From assembly GCA_965267355.1 (NCBI GenBank), contig OZ253956.1:2480001-2544000 (forward strand): a stretch of DNA of 64,000 nt, given 5' to 3'. This stretch comes from GCA-002793235 sp965267355 (GTDB lineage Bacteria; Bacteroidota; Bacteroidia; Flavobacteriales_E; Vicingaceae). Position 1 is the stretch's first letter, and each line of letters begins with the position of its first letter. The notes below the pieces were generated by a model. That model saw only the letters and a program-made list of their open reading frames with translations, was not told the DNA's origin and made no database searches. A program made the translations under genes and the position numbers. This document shows positions 1-8,148 of this stretch, in pieces.

Positions 1-494
1 TTACTTATAACAAACAAAAAGGATTAGAGGAAGTATTTTTAGTAAACGATGAATCTCGTTCGTTTAAAAAATACTACAATGAACAGGATATCAATGGTAA
101 CTATTTAATAAAAAGAAATAATGCTGATGATAGTGACATCCAAGCTGACTATGTAAGTGTTAACTTTACGCTCCCTTATTCACCTCCTATAAAAAATGGT
201 AGTCTGTACCTTTTTGGGAAATTTACAGACTGGAAGTTTAAAGATGAAATGAAAATGAATTATGATACAACCAATCAGCAATACGTAAAAGGTGTACTGT
301 TAAAACAAGGGTATTATAATTACCTCTATTGTTTTGTAAAAGACGGTTCTAAAGATGTTGGGGATATTTCTGTTATTGAGGGTTCACACCACGAAGCTGA
401 AAATGAATACAGCATTTTAGTTTATCATAGGGGAATAAATGATTATTACGATAGATTAGTTGGCTTCGCAACAGCTAAGAATAGAGAGAACTAA
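1..494 (+). CDS. Type IX secretion system plug protein (DUF5103 family), C-terminal part, 5' end outside window
   Basis: The reading frame is open from base 3 to the TAA at 492-494, so this is the 3' end of a longer gene and not a short gene beginning at the internal ATG at 249. The visible 163 residues read as the C-terminal region of DUF5103: a beta-sandwich stretch (LYLFGKFTDWKF), then LLKQGYYNYLYCFV, EGSHHEAENEYSILVYHRG and a terminal YDRLVGF. From family knowledge, this protein closes the SprA translocon pore on its periplasmic side in the type IX secretion system. The gene is convergent with the efflux operon, only 4 bases away, and I see no hairpin terminator between them. Family assignment is from motif recall. 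Confidence 0.8.
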   Translation, partial: TYNKQKGLEEVFLVNDESRSFKKYYNEQDINGNYLIKRNNADDSDIQADYVSVNFTLPYSPPIKNGSLYLFGKFTDWKFKDEMKMNYDTTNQQYVKGVLLKQGYYNYLYCFVKDGSKDVGDISVIEGSHHEAENEYSILVYHRGINDYYDRLVGFATAKNREN

Positions 495-498
495 ATAA

Positions 499-1839
499 CT
501 ATTTTCCAAACTCTTCTACTATCCCTCCTGTCAACCTCACTAAATCTGCATGAGCAGAAATAGCATTAAAAACTGTCTCTAATTGAGTAGCAACAGTGTT
601 TAAGTAAGCCGTTTGAATATCTCTAAATTCAAATGAAGAAATAGAACCCGCTTCATACTTTTCTTTACCCAGTTTTAAATTTAACTCAGCCGTTGATAAA
701 CTAGTATTGGTTAGATTTAGTATTGATAGCCTGGCATTATACAGTTCATAAGCTGTAATTAATTCATTTGATAAGGAAAGTTCCATTTCTTGAGTAGTTA
801 AATCAGCTATTTCCTCCTGAATTTTCATATTCTTAAACGCTCGATGTGCTTTATTACCATTAAATAAAGTAAAGGTTAGAGATAGGTTAGCATAATAAGA
901 TAATGTAGTATTTCCAGAACTATTAATCTCTACTCCTCCCAAACCAGTACCTTCAAAGCCATTTATACTGTGAGAAATACCTGAACCGAAAGAAACCACT
1001 GGAAACATATTGGCTCGGGCTAACTCCTTATCCTTTTTCATAATCAACTGATTAATGTACTGGTTTTTTAAAGTCTGGTTATTCGAACGCATTTTTTCTT
1101 TCATACCATCCAAACTTAAAAGCTCTCCTTCATGGTTTAATTCATCTGTTAATGTGTACTCCTTTTCTACATCAGTAGCCATTAACATGTTTAAGTTTCT
1201 TAATGCATTCTTATAAGCCAACTCCTGCATTAAGTAATTGGTAGAATCGGTTAGCATTGCATTTTTAATCTGTAACAAATCAAAAGAGGAGACTGCTCCT
1301 AATTTTTGCTTTTCTTCCATGTAATTGTATCTATCGGAAGAAACTCCTACTACATTACTTAATGCCTGTAGTTTTTCTTTTTGCAACAATGCATTATAAT
1401 ACCCTAAAATGATAGATTGAATAGTATTTTCAACTACTACAGCTGCATTTCCCATACTCTGTTCTTGCAATTGCTGTAACCTAGCTTTAGTAATATGTAC
1501 TCTAAAACCATTAAATATTACCCAGTTTAAATCCGCACCAAAACTTGCATTGGTACTGGTAGATCTCCCTTGAATAAAAGATGCTGGATTATTATTTTCA
1601 CTCCAATTTAGGCCATAACTTGAGTTAGCTGTAATTGAAGGCAATGCTCCTGCTTCCATCCAATTATTGTTACGCTCAGCTATCTTAGTATTTTTACCTG
1701 CTATTTGTATTTGATAATTATTCTTTAACCCAATAGCAATGGCATCAGACAAAGAGAGATTATCTTGAGCGAAATTATTCAAGCTAATAATTACTCCACA
1801 AGTAAATAATATATACTTTTTAAATTTATTCATTTTCAT
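499..1839 (-). CDS. TolC family outer membrane efflux protein
   Basis: A 446-residue outer membrane factor that would form the exit duct of the RND pump encoded just upstream. Residues 1-24 look like a signal peptide ending at NNFAQ. The rest is two related alpha-helical outer-membrane-efflux repeats (about 28-225 and 245-440) rich in Asn, Gln and Leu, with the typical opening LSLSDAIAIGLKNN. The length fits the family. Its start overlaps the end of the pump gene by 14 bases, so it is the last gene of a three-gene operon read adaptor, pump, TolC. Start could be Met1 or Met3; both keep the signal peptide. Confidence 0.93.
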   Translation of the reverse strand: MKMNKFKKYILFTCGVIISLNNFAQDNLSLSDAIAIGLKNNYQIQIAGKNTKIAERNNNWMEAGALPSITANSSYGLNWSENNNPASFIQGRSTSTNASFGADLNWVIFNGFRVHITKARLQQLQEQSMGNAAVVVENTIQSIILGYYNALLQKEKLQALSNVVGVSSDRYNYMEEKQKLGAVSSFDLLQIKNAMLTDSTNYLMQELAYKNALRNLNMLMATDVEKEYTLTDELNHEGELLSLDGMKEKMRSNNQTLKNQYINQLIMKKDKELARANMFPVVSFGSGISHSINGFEGTGLGGVEINSSGNTTLSYYANLSLTFTLFNGNKAHRAFKNMKIQEEIADLTTQEMELSLSNELITAYELYNARLSILNLTNTSLSTAELNLKLGKEKYEAGSISSFEFRDIQTAYLNTVATQLETVFNAISAHADLVRLTGGIVEEFGK

Positions 1840-4800
1840 ATTCTATTATATCTGCATCTCTCTTCACATCTATTAATGTTGGCTCAACATCTTCAGGCAT
1901 AGGCTTAACTCCAGTCCATAACCATTTAAATGCTTTTCTAACATCATTAAAAAACAAGATTAGTACTGGGAAAAATAATAAAATAAATACCGTGCCGAAC
2001 AACACACCATAAGCTACAGAAATTGCCATTGGCACTAAAAATTGAGCCTGAAAACTTGGTTCTTTAATTAACGGGTAAAGTCCTGCTATAGTGGTAATTG
2101 AAGTAAGTAGAATTGCTCTGAATCTTGAGGTTCCTGCATCAAAAGCTGCATCAACAGTTGTCATGCCTTCTTTCAAATTTCTATTATACTTATCTAAGAA
2201 GACAACTGCATCATTTACCAATACCCCCATTAATGCAATTACTCCCCAAACACTTAACAATGAAAATGGTTCATGCTCCATTCCATGCCCTAACATTGCA
2301 CAAAAAGGGCCTATAAAAATTATTGGGAAGAACATTATACCTTGCCATACCGAATTAAAGTTTAAAGAAAGAATTAATAACATTAACATTACTAAAATAC
2401 CTGTAATAATGGCCATTGATGAGCCTGATTTCTCTGCTGCTTCAGCCTGTCCTCTAAATTCAACTTTTACTCCAGGGAAATTTGCGTTTAACTGAGGGAT
2501 AACATTCTCTTTAATTTTTAAATTAATATCAGATGTAGAAGCATAAGCATCTACTTGAGCTGCATCAACTCTAATTTCTCTTATTCCATCAAAATGTTTA
2601 ATATTCACTTCTCCTCGTTGTATCTCATAATCAACCAGTTCTTTGATAGGGATTAACTGTCCTGAAACTGTTTTAATCTTCATTTCGTCCATTTGTCCTA
2701 ACGACTTTCTATCTTGCTCAGGATAACGAACCCATACTCTTACCTCTTCTGTACCTATAATCAACTTTTGAACTTCTTGCCCGAAAAAACCTTGACGAAT
2801 TTGATTAGTAATATCCATGTGAGTTAACCCTAGCAATCTTGCTTTCTCTTTTAAAGTCAATAATATTTCTCTATTTCCTTGTCCTCCATTGTCAGTAACA
2901 TCCTTTAATTCAGACATTTTTACCAACTCTTGTTTTAAATAATCTTTGGCAGCCTTAATCTCACGGTAATCATCTCCTTTAAGTGCAATATCAACCGGCT
3001 TACCCCATCGGTTACCACCACCAACCATAAACTTCTCTAAACTAGGATCTTTTTCTATCTTTTCTTCTACTCTTCTGGCAATCTCAAAACTAGATATTTC
3101 AGCTCCTTCAACATCTAAGTTCACTCTAATCATACCTGCATGTGAACCATTTTCGCCAAGCTCCTCTGTTCCACCAACAACAGCAGAAACATAAGTAATC
3201 AAAGTATCTCCATATTCTTCTTCAAGTTCCTCTTTCACTTCCACTACTTTATCATAGCAATACCACATAAATTCAGTTGTTCTTTCTTTTGGTTCTCCTG
3301 ACTTGTAAGCAAATTCAACCTTAAAATCATCAAAAGGTATCGCGGGGAAGAACGTAGATTGAATTACTCCTGTTGCTAAAAGAGTACTTGTAATAATAAT
3401 GAACAAAAGTGGAACAAAAGCCAATGCTCTTCTTAAGCCTTTACGATATATCATACCTCTTAAAACTTCGCCATACACTTTATTCTTTAAGAACATAATG
3501 GAATTCTCCACCCCTCTTTTAATCTTTGCAAAAATGGTTTGTTTTGGCTCTTGTTTTTGTAATTTTTTAGACCGCAAATGGGATGGCAAAACCAAAAAGG
3601 CTTCTATCAAAGAGAATAACAAAGACGCTATTACCACAAACGCCATCTCTTGCATTTGCTCCATTCCCTCTATAAAAAGTAAAACACTAAAAGCAACTAC
3701 GGTGGTAATCACTGATGTAAATACCGATGAAATTACTTCCATAGTACCATCAAGGGCAGCTTTAAAAGGAGTTTTACCTTTCTCATAATGAGCATAAATG
3801 TTTTCAGCAATTACAATCCCATCATCAACAATAATCCCAACCACTAGTATCATTCCAAATAATGAAATCATATTGATGGTCATCCCATAAAACGTTCCAA
3901 TAATAAACATTCCCAAAAATGAAATTGGGATACCTGCTGCTACCCATACTGAAAGGCGCAAGTTTAAAAATAATCCTAACACAACCAATACCAATATCAA
4001 ACCAACTAACCCATTATTCAGCAACATGTCTATACGCTGTTTCAGCATATCATAAAACTGAAACATAATGGTTAATTGCATCTCATCATTCTTAGCATTA
4101 AACTCTTTTACATATTTTTTAACTTCATCCGAAATAGCTCCCAAATCCTCATCTTCCAACTTCATAATGGTTAAAGTAATGTTACGTTTACCGTCAACAT
4201 AACTTTTCACAGGAGAATCAGCAAAACCAAAATTTACCTTCGCTACATCTTTAATTTTAATAATATCACCATTTGGTGTTGTTCTAACAACAATATCCTC
4301 AATGCCATTTACGGTATTTTGTTTAGATTTCGCTCTGATTAAATATTCCTCTCCATCAGCTTTAACCGAACCAGCAGAAATATCCATATTATTGAATCGA
4401 ACAGCGTTTGCTACATCATCAAATTTTAAATTATACCTTAAAAGCTGTTCTTCTTTTATTTCTATAGAGAATTCTGTTGCAGGATAACCATCCTTCAAAA
4501 CTTGACTGATGGCATCTGTGTTTAATAATTCATCTTCAATCTTTTCAGCAGTTTCTTTAAGTCTTAAAATATCGACATTACCTGACAAGGAAATAAAAGA
4601 AGCTCTACTATTCATGAAACTTCTTTGCTTAACAATATTTGGTTTTTCTGCTCCTGCGGGGAAACTATTAATTCCATTAACTGCATTTTCTACATCTCGC
4701 AATACTTCATCTAAATCAGCATCTTTATAAGCAACAATGCTTATACTACTTACATTTTCGTAAGATGTAGAAGAAATTTCTTCAATACCCGCAATACCTT

Positions 4801-5017
4801 TTAAAGCTTGTTCAATTTTAATGGTTACCCCCTCTTCCATTTCTAATGGAGAAGCTCCGTTATAAAACACACTGATACCGATTCTATTAGGATCTTGCTC
4901 AGGAAAGAATGAGCGATCCATCATACCCACAGAAACAGCTCCAAACACTACTGTTAAAACAATAATGGCATTTGCCCAAATTGGTCGTCTTATGAAAAAT
5001 GAAACTAGTTTTCTCAT
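1826..5017 (-). CDS. RND (AcrB/MMPL-type HAE1) efflux transporter permease
   Basis: A 1063-residue inner-membrane proton-driven pump. It shows the standard plan: TM1 near 10-30, a periplasmic porter loop, TM2-6 about 335-480, TM7 near 530, a second periplasmic loop, and TM8-12 about 865-1020. The proton-relay positions are visible as the acidic pair D398-D399 in TM4 (VGIIVDDGIVIAEN) and as N935-D936 in TM10 (GVLVNDAVVFLDK). It lies between the adaptor gene (13-base gap) and tolC (14-base overlap). The substrate cannot be read from sequence. The lineage looks like the environmental HAE1 group and not classical AcrB, since loops are short and the acidic pair is followed by Gly. Confidence 0.94.
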   Translation of the reverse strand: MRKLVSFFIRRPIWANAIIVLTVVFGAVSVGMMDRSFFPEQDPNRIGISVFYNGASPLEMEEGVTIKIEQALKGIAGIEEISSTSYENVSSISIVAYKDADLDEVLRDVENAVNGINSFPAGAEKPNIVKQRSFMNSRASFISLSGNVDILRLKETAEKIEDELLNTDAISQVLKDGYPATEFSIEIKEEQLLRYNLKFDDVANAVRFNNMDISAGSVKADGEEYLIRAKSKQNTVNGIEDIVVRTTPNGDIIKIKDVAKVNFGFADSPVKSYVDGKRNITLTIMKLEDEDLGAISDEVKKYVKEFNAKNDEMQLTIMFQFYDMLKQRIDMLLNNGLVGLILVLVVLGLFLNLRLSVWVAAGIPISFLGMFIIGTFYGMTINMISLFGMILVVGIIVDDGIVIAENIYAHYEKGKTPFKAALDGTMEVISSVFTSVITTVVAFSVLLFIEGMEQMQEMAFVVIASLLFSLIEAFLVLPSHLRSKKLQKQEPKQTIFAKIKRGVENSIMFLKNKVYGEVLRGMIYRKGLRRALAFVPLLFIIITSTLLATGVIQSTFFPAIPFDDFKVEFAYKSGEPKERTTEFMWYCYDKVVEVKEELEEEYGDTLITYVSAVVGGTEELGENGSHAGMIRVNLDVEGAEISSFEIARRVEEKIEKDPSLEKFMVGGGNRWGKPVDIALKGDDYREIKAAKDYLKQELVKMSELKDVTDNGGQGNREILLTLKEKARLLGLTHMDITNQIRQGFFGQEVQKLIIGTEEVRVWVRYPEQDRKSLGQMDEMKIKTVSGQLIPIKELVDYEIQRGEVNIKHFDGIREIRVDAAQVDAYASTSDINLKIKENVIPQLNANFPGVKVEFRGQAEAAEKSGSSMAIITGILVMLMLLILSLNFNSVWQGIMFFPIIFIGPFCAMLGHGMEHEPFSLLSVWGVIALMGVLVNDAVVFLDKYNRNLKEGMTTVDAAFDAGTSRFRAILLTSITTIAGLYPLIKEPSFQAQFLVPMAISVAYGVLFGTVFILLFFPVLILFFNDVRKAFKWLWTGVKPMPEDVEPTLIDVKRDADIIEYENE

Positions 5018-5030
5018 GTTCTTGAGATTA

Positions 5031-6152
5031 TTATTTTAATATTGGAGCAACTTTCATACTATCCACAGCACCTGGTATAGGCTCTACAACAACCAAATCG
5101 CCATCATTTAACCCTTTAATCACCATAGAACTTGTATTTTTCTTTACTATGGCGGGACGTTTTTTAATCAATAAACTATCTACAACTGTATAAACATTCA
5201 TATCGTTTAAAAATGCCCTTCTAGGTATTTCATCTGCATTAACAATATAATCTGCTGATATATTTGCTTCCACATACATACCATTATATAATGCCCTGGT
5301 ATCAGAAAGCACATTGATATATACATCTACCGATTGTGTATTGGTGTTAATGTTTTGAGAAATTCGGCTAACTTGTCCTTCCCATTTTTGCTTTTTATCT
5401 TCACTCAATAATTCAGCTTTATTACCCACTTTAATTAAAGAAATATCAGCAGGATCAACAGGAATAGCAACTTCTAAAGCAACTGTTTTAATAATGGTAG
5501 CTATTGGAGAACCAGGGTTAACAACTGCTCCAACTTCAGCATTTACTGTTAAAATAGTTCCAGAAAATGGAGCATAAATGCTATACTTCTTTAATCGTTC
5601 TTCATCCCCCTTAATGTTATAGTATTCTGCCAATACATTCTTTGCTGCTAAAAAAGTTTTTTCTTTATTGGATGTAAAGGAAGGTAAATCAGGTAACGGT
5701 TTAGCTAACTCAATGTTATTTAGGAAGTCTTGCCAAGCATTTGTATTATTCGGAAAATCTATTTTAATATCAGGCAAAATAGACGCAACCAGATTTAAAA
5801 AACCACTTTTTCTGGCTTTTAAAGCCAATTGAGCTTCTTTATCATTAATCTTAAATAATAATTGACCTTGAGAAAAAGCCTGTCCAGGCTTCAACTGAAC
5901 ACTACCCTGCTGTAAAACACCTTGAACTTCTGCAGAAAGATTAATGTTTCTAGATGAAGCAACTCTACCAAAACCATTAACATAAATGGCAACGGTATCG
6001 TTTTTAATCTTGTGAACTTTAACGTATTTCTTATTATCAATAGCTTTCCCTGTATCTTTCTTTCCATCTTTTTTTCCAGAAGCTAACTGAAATACGATTA
6101 ATAGCAGTATTAGAACACTTACTGCTAGAATAATTAACTGCCTTTTAGTCAT
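5031..6152 (-). CDS. RND efflux periplasmic adaptor (HlyD/AcrA membrane fusion protein)
   Basis: A 373-residue adaptor that would bridge the pump and TolC. An N-terminal signal anchor spans about 5-26. The split lipoyl (biotinyl-like) domain shows as SAEVQGVLQQGSVQLKPGQAFSQGQ-like sequence near 68-100 and its second half YAPFSGTILTVNAEVGAVV near 190-215, with a short helical hairpin between. A beta-barrel and membrane-proximal domain follow. It is the first gene of the efflux operon; its promoter region carries two palindromes (see 6158-6173 and 6192-6205). No TetR-family gene is adjacent, which is common in this operon type and would imply a regulator elsewhere. Confidence 0.92.
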   Translation of the reverse strand: MTKRQLIILAVSVLILLLIVFQLASGKKDGKKDTGKAIDNKKYVKVHKIKNDTVAIYVNGFGRVASSRNINLSAEVQGVLQQGSVQLKPGQAFSQGQLLFKINDKEAQLALKARKSGFLNLVASILPDIKIDFPNNTNAWQDFLNNIELAKPLPDLPSFTSNKEKTFLAAKNVLAEYYNIKGDEERLKKYSIYAPFSGTILTVNAEVGAVVNPGSPIATIIKTVALEVAIPVDPADISLIKVGNKAELLSEDKKQKWEGQVSRISQNINTNTQSVDVYINVLSDTRALYNGMYVEANISADYIVNADEIPRRAFLNDMNVYTVVDSLLIKKRPAIVKKNTSSMVIKGLNDGDLVVVEPIPGAVDSMKVAPILK

Positions 6153-6157
6153 AAGTC

Positions 6158-6173
6158 CTTGTTTTAAAACAAG
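6158..6173. promoter_or_regulatory. Perfect 16-bp palindrome in leader of efflux operon
   Basis: CTTGTTTTAAAACAAG reads identically on both strands and sits 5 bases before the adaptor start codon, downstream of the proposed -7 element. This position suits a repressor operator or an mRNA hairpin that hides the start. No binding protein is identified. Confidence 0.5.
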
Positions 6174-6174
6174 A

Positions 6175-6207
6175 CAAATATCTTACTTATCTGAGCATTC
6201 ACTCAAA
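6175..6207 (-). promoter_or_regulatory. Candidate Bacteroidetes promoter of efflux operon with TetR-like operator
   Basis: On the minus strand TTTG (6204-6207), a 21-base spacer and GATATTTG (6175-6182) match the Bacteroidetes TTTG / TAnnTTTG promoter with one mismatch. The spacer contains TGAGTGAATGCTCA (6192-6205), an imperfect palindrome with arms TGAG/CTCA. The TGAATG core resembles operators of TetR-family efflux repressors. Function is inferred from position and symmetry only. Confidence 0.5.
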
Positions 6208-6245
6208 TAATTACATAAAAGGGGCAGTTTTATGATAAGTGGTAA

Positions 6246-6353
6246 CTAACGCTTTTTTTTAGCTTCGTGCTTCTTACTCATAAAGTAAAGCACCAAAAAA
6301 ATCACTCCTAAAACAACTGCTGTAGCAATACCTGTAAGAATACTTGTGTCCAT
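6246..6353 (-). CDS. Small single-pass membrane peptide (35 aa)
   Basis: A short open frame begins with ATG at 6353 and ends with TAG at 6246. It translates to MDTSILTGIATAVVLGVIFL followed by a short hydrophobic end and a basic tail, MSKKHEAKKKR. The single hydrophobic helix at about 5-24 with a positive C terminus is typical of small bacterial membrane proteins (N-out, C-in by the positive-inside rule). It fills most of the only intergenic gap longer than 300 bases (6153-6508), between the divergent efflux operon and meaB. No Shine-Dalgarno is visible, which is normal for this phylum. I do not recognise a family. It could be a spurious frame, but the amphipathic layout argues for a real gene. 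Confidence 0.5.
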   Translation of the reverse strand: MDTSILTGIATAVVLGVIFLVLYFMSKKHEAKKKR

Positions 6354-6483
6354 GGCAATTCGGTTTTTAGTTTATGACAGGTAGTTTAATTTGAGCCTTT
6401 GAATTTCAAATTATTTAGATAAAATTAGGTTTTACTTCGACAAAACCAATTAATTACCCTATAAGTTTATAACGGCAAATTAT

Positions 6484-6491
6484 TAACTTTG
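6484..6491 (+). promoter_or_regulatory. Candidate -7 promoter element for meaB
   Basis: TAACTTTG matches the Bacteroidetes TAnnTTTG -7 box and lies 17 bases before the meaB ATG, a usual leader length. No clear TTTG -33 box is seen at the right distance. Confidence 0.5.
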
Positions 6492-6508
6492 TTTCATAAT
6501 ATTTTAAA

Positions 6509-7519
6509 ATGCCACTCAATCCCAATAATAGCAAGAAAAAAATTTCTTTGAAGGATTACCTCGAAGGTATAAAATCCTGTAAAACAGCTATTTTAAGTAA
6601 AGCCATCACCTTAATTGAAAGCAGCAAAACCGAGCATCAAAATTTGGCAGAACAAATAATTGAAGCTTGTTTGCCACACGCTGGAAATTCTATACGAATC
6701 GGTATAACTGGAGTGCCAGGAGTTGGAAAAAGTACTTTTATTGAAGCTCTAGGTAATTATCTTATAGAAAAACACCAAAAAAAGGTAGCTGTTTTAGCTA
6801 TCGATCCTAGTAGCAAAAAATCTGGAGGAAGCATTTTAGGAGATAAAACCCGTATGAACAAACTAGCTGCTAATCAAAATGCTTTTATACGGCCTTCGCC
6901 CTCCTCAGGAACATTGGGAGGGGTTGCAAACTCTACCAGAGAAACTATAGTTTTATGTGAAGCTGCTGGTTATGACATTATTCTTATTGAAACAGTAGGA
7001 GTTGGACAATCGGAGATAGAAGTTAAATCTATGGTAGATTTCTTTTTATTGCTGATGCTAGCTGGTGCTGGTGATGAATTACAAGGAATTAAACGAGGTA
7101 TAATGGAAATTGCTGATGCGGTAGTAGTTAATAAAGCAGATGGTAATAATCTTCAAATAGCAAAGAAAGCTATTCAAGAATATAAAAATGCACTTCATTT
7201 GTTTCCTCCAAACAATAACGAATGGATACCAAAAGTTGATTATTGTTCAGCTATTGAAAACATAAGAATTAACAAGGTTTGGGACATTATAGAGAGTTTC
7301 TACAACTTAACTGTTAGCAATGGTTCTTTTAAAGCAAACAGGAAACAACAAGCAAAACATTGGCTAGAAAAGAATATCAGCAATATGCTGCACGAAATAT
7401 TTTACAGTGATGAAAGTGTAAAAGAACTAATTACTAAAATGGAGAACGAGGTAACAAACGGCAACTTAAGCCCATTTCAGGCAGCTAAGCAGCTTTTAGA
7501 GACTTTCAAATCGAATTAA
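6509..7519 (+). CDS. meaB: Methylmalonyl-CoA mutase-associated GTPase MeaB (ArgK family)
   Basis: A 336-residue G3E-family P-loop GTPase that guards and reloads adenosylcobalamin-dependent methylmalonyl-CoA mutase. The Walker A motif GVPGVGKS is at 68-75. The DPSS region (AIDPSSKKSGGSILGDKTRM), the G3-type ETVGVGQSE and the NKADG base-recognition motif are all present, as is the conserved GDELQGIKRGIMEIAD segment. Length is typical. The mutase subunits are not in this window. Its stop overlaps the end of a convergent gene by 4 bases. Older annotations called this family ArgK (arginine/ornithine transport kinase), which is now considered wrong. Confidence 0.93.
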   Translation: MPLNPNNSKKKISLKDYLEGIKSCKTAILSKAITLIESSKTEHQNLAEQIIEACLPHAGNSIRIGITGVPGVGKSTFIEALGNYLIEKHQKKVAVLAIDPSSKKSGGSILGDKTRMNKLAANQNAFIRPSPSSGTLGGVANSTRETIVLCEAAGYDIILIETVGVGQSEIEVKSMVDFFLLLMLAGAGDELQGIKRGIMEIADAVVVNKADGNNLQIAKKAIQEYKNALHLFPPNNNEWIPKVDYCSAIENIRINKVWDIIESFYNLTVSNGSFKANRKQQAKHWLEKNISNMLHEIFYSDESVKELITKMENEVTNGNLSPFQAAKQLLETFKSN

Positions 7520-8037
7520 AATAACTGCCTAACTTCTTTTTTAATCTGATTAATAGCTATATCAGTTGGAGCATGTTCTAACTTACCCATAATTTCAAAA
7601 ATCTTTTGCCCTAAATCATGTGCTGTGGATTCGTTTTTTAATTGTGCACCTGCAAGGTTTACTACTTTTAAGGTTTCATCTTTAGCCTTTTTAATAACTC
7701 CCCAAGTAGTTGCAGAGATATAAACCTGTTGTGTAAGATTGTGGTTATATTCTTCAGAAATTGTTCTGATGATTTCTGCCTGCAGCAATTTTGCACTCAT
7801 ACCAGGTCTGTGCAACCTTATAACCAATTTATCTAAAGATGAACGCTCCAAGAATAATACTAAACGTTCAAAAGCCTGTAAGCGTAAGTTTATAGTTTCA
7901 CTTTGACTTTCTTTTCTTAAAAGCAACATTTGTTTGCGATACTCATTGTCCAAAAACTTCTGCATTACAAAGTAGGTTGCTCCAAAAGTTATAAACGATG
8001 GAAGAATATATTTTAATATTTCTAAAAAGGTTTCCAT
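7516..8037 (-). CDS. Conserved Bacteroidota membrane-anchored coiled-coil protein (DUF7935-like)
   Basis: A 173-residue protein with one N-terminal membrane helix (about 8-26) followed by a charged, probably helical soluble part (LRKESQSETINLRLQAFERLVLFLERSS). The layout, with LQAFERLVLFLER and EEYNHNLTQQVYIS, matches from memory a conserved family of about 170 residues in Flavobacteria labelled DUF7935, with no known function. The soluble part should face the cytoplasm if the helix is an N-out anchor. It is convergent with meaB and divergent from the aminotransferase gene; no operon partner is evident. Confidence 0.75.
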   Translation of the reverse strand: METFLEILKYILPSFITFGATYFVMQKFLDNEYRKQMLLLRKESQSETINLRLQAFERLVLFLERSSLDKLVIRLHRPGMSAKLLQAEIIRTISEEYNHNLTQQVYISATTWGVIKKAKDETLKVVNLAGAQLKNESTAHDLGQKIFEIMGKLEHAPTDIAINQIKKEVRQLF

Positions 8038-8123
8038 ATCATCATCAATTTAGCCGCATAAAATTATAAAAAAACCGCTAATTATTACTATTCATTTTAA
8101 AACGTTAATCTACACAATTTTAT

Positions 8124-8131
8124 TAGCTTTG
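8124..8131 (+). promoter_or_regulatory. Candidate -7 promoter element for aminotransferase operon
   Basis: TAGCTTTG fits TAnnTTTG and lies 17 bases upstream of the ATG at 8149, the same spacing as the element in front of meaB. The -33 element is weak. Confidence 0.5.
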
Positions 8132-8148
8132 TTGCCTATTTAACAGAG

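Noticed and set aside
249..494. 81-residue protein starting at internal ATG
   Set aside because: The frame is open back to base 3 and the upstream residues fit the DUF5103 family, so it is the tail of a truncated gene.
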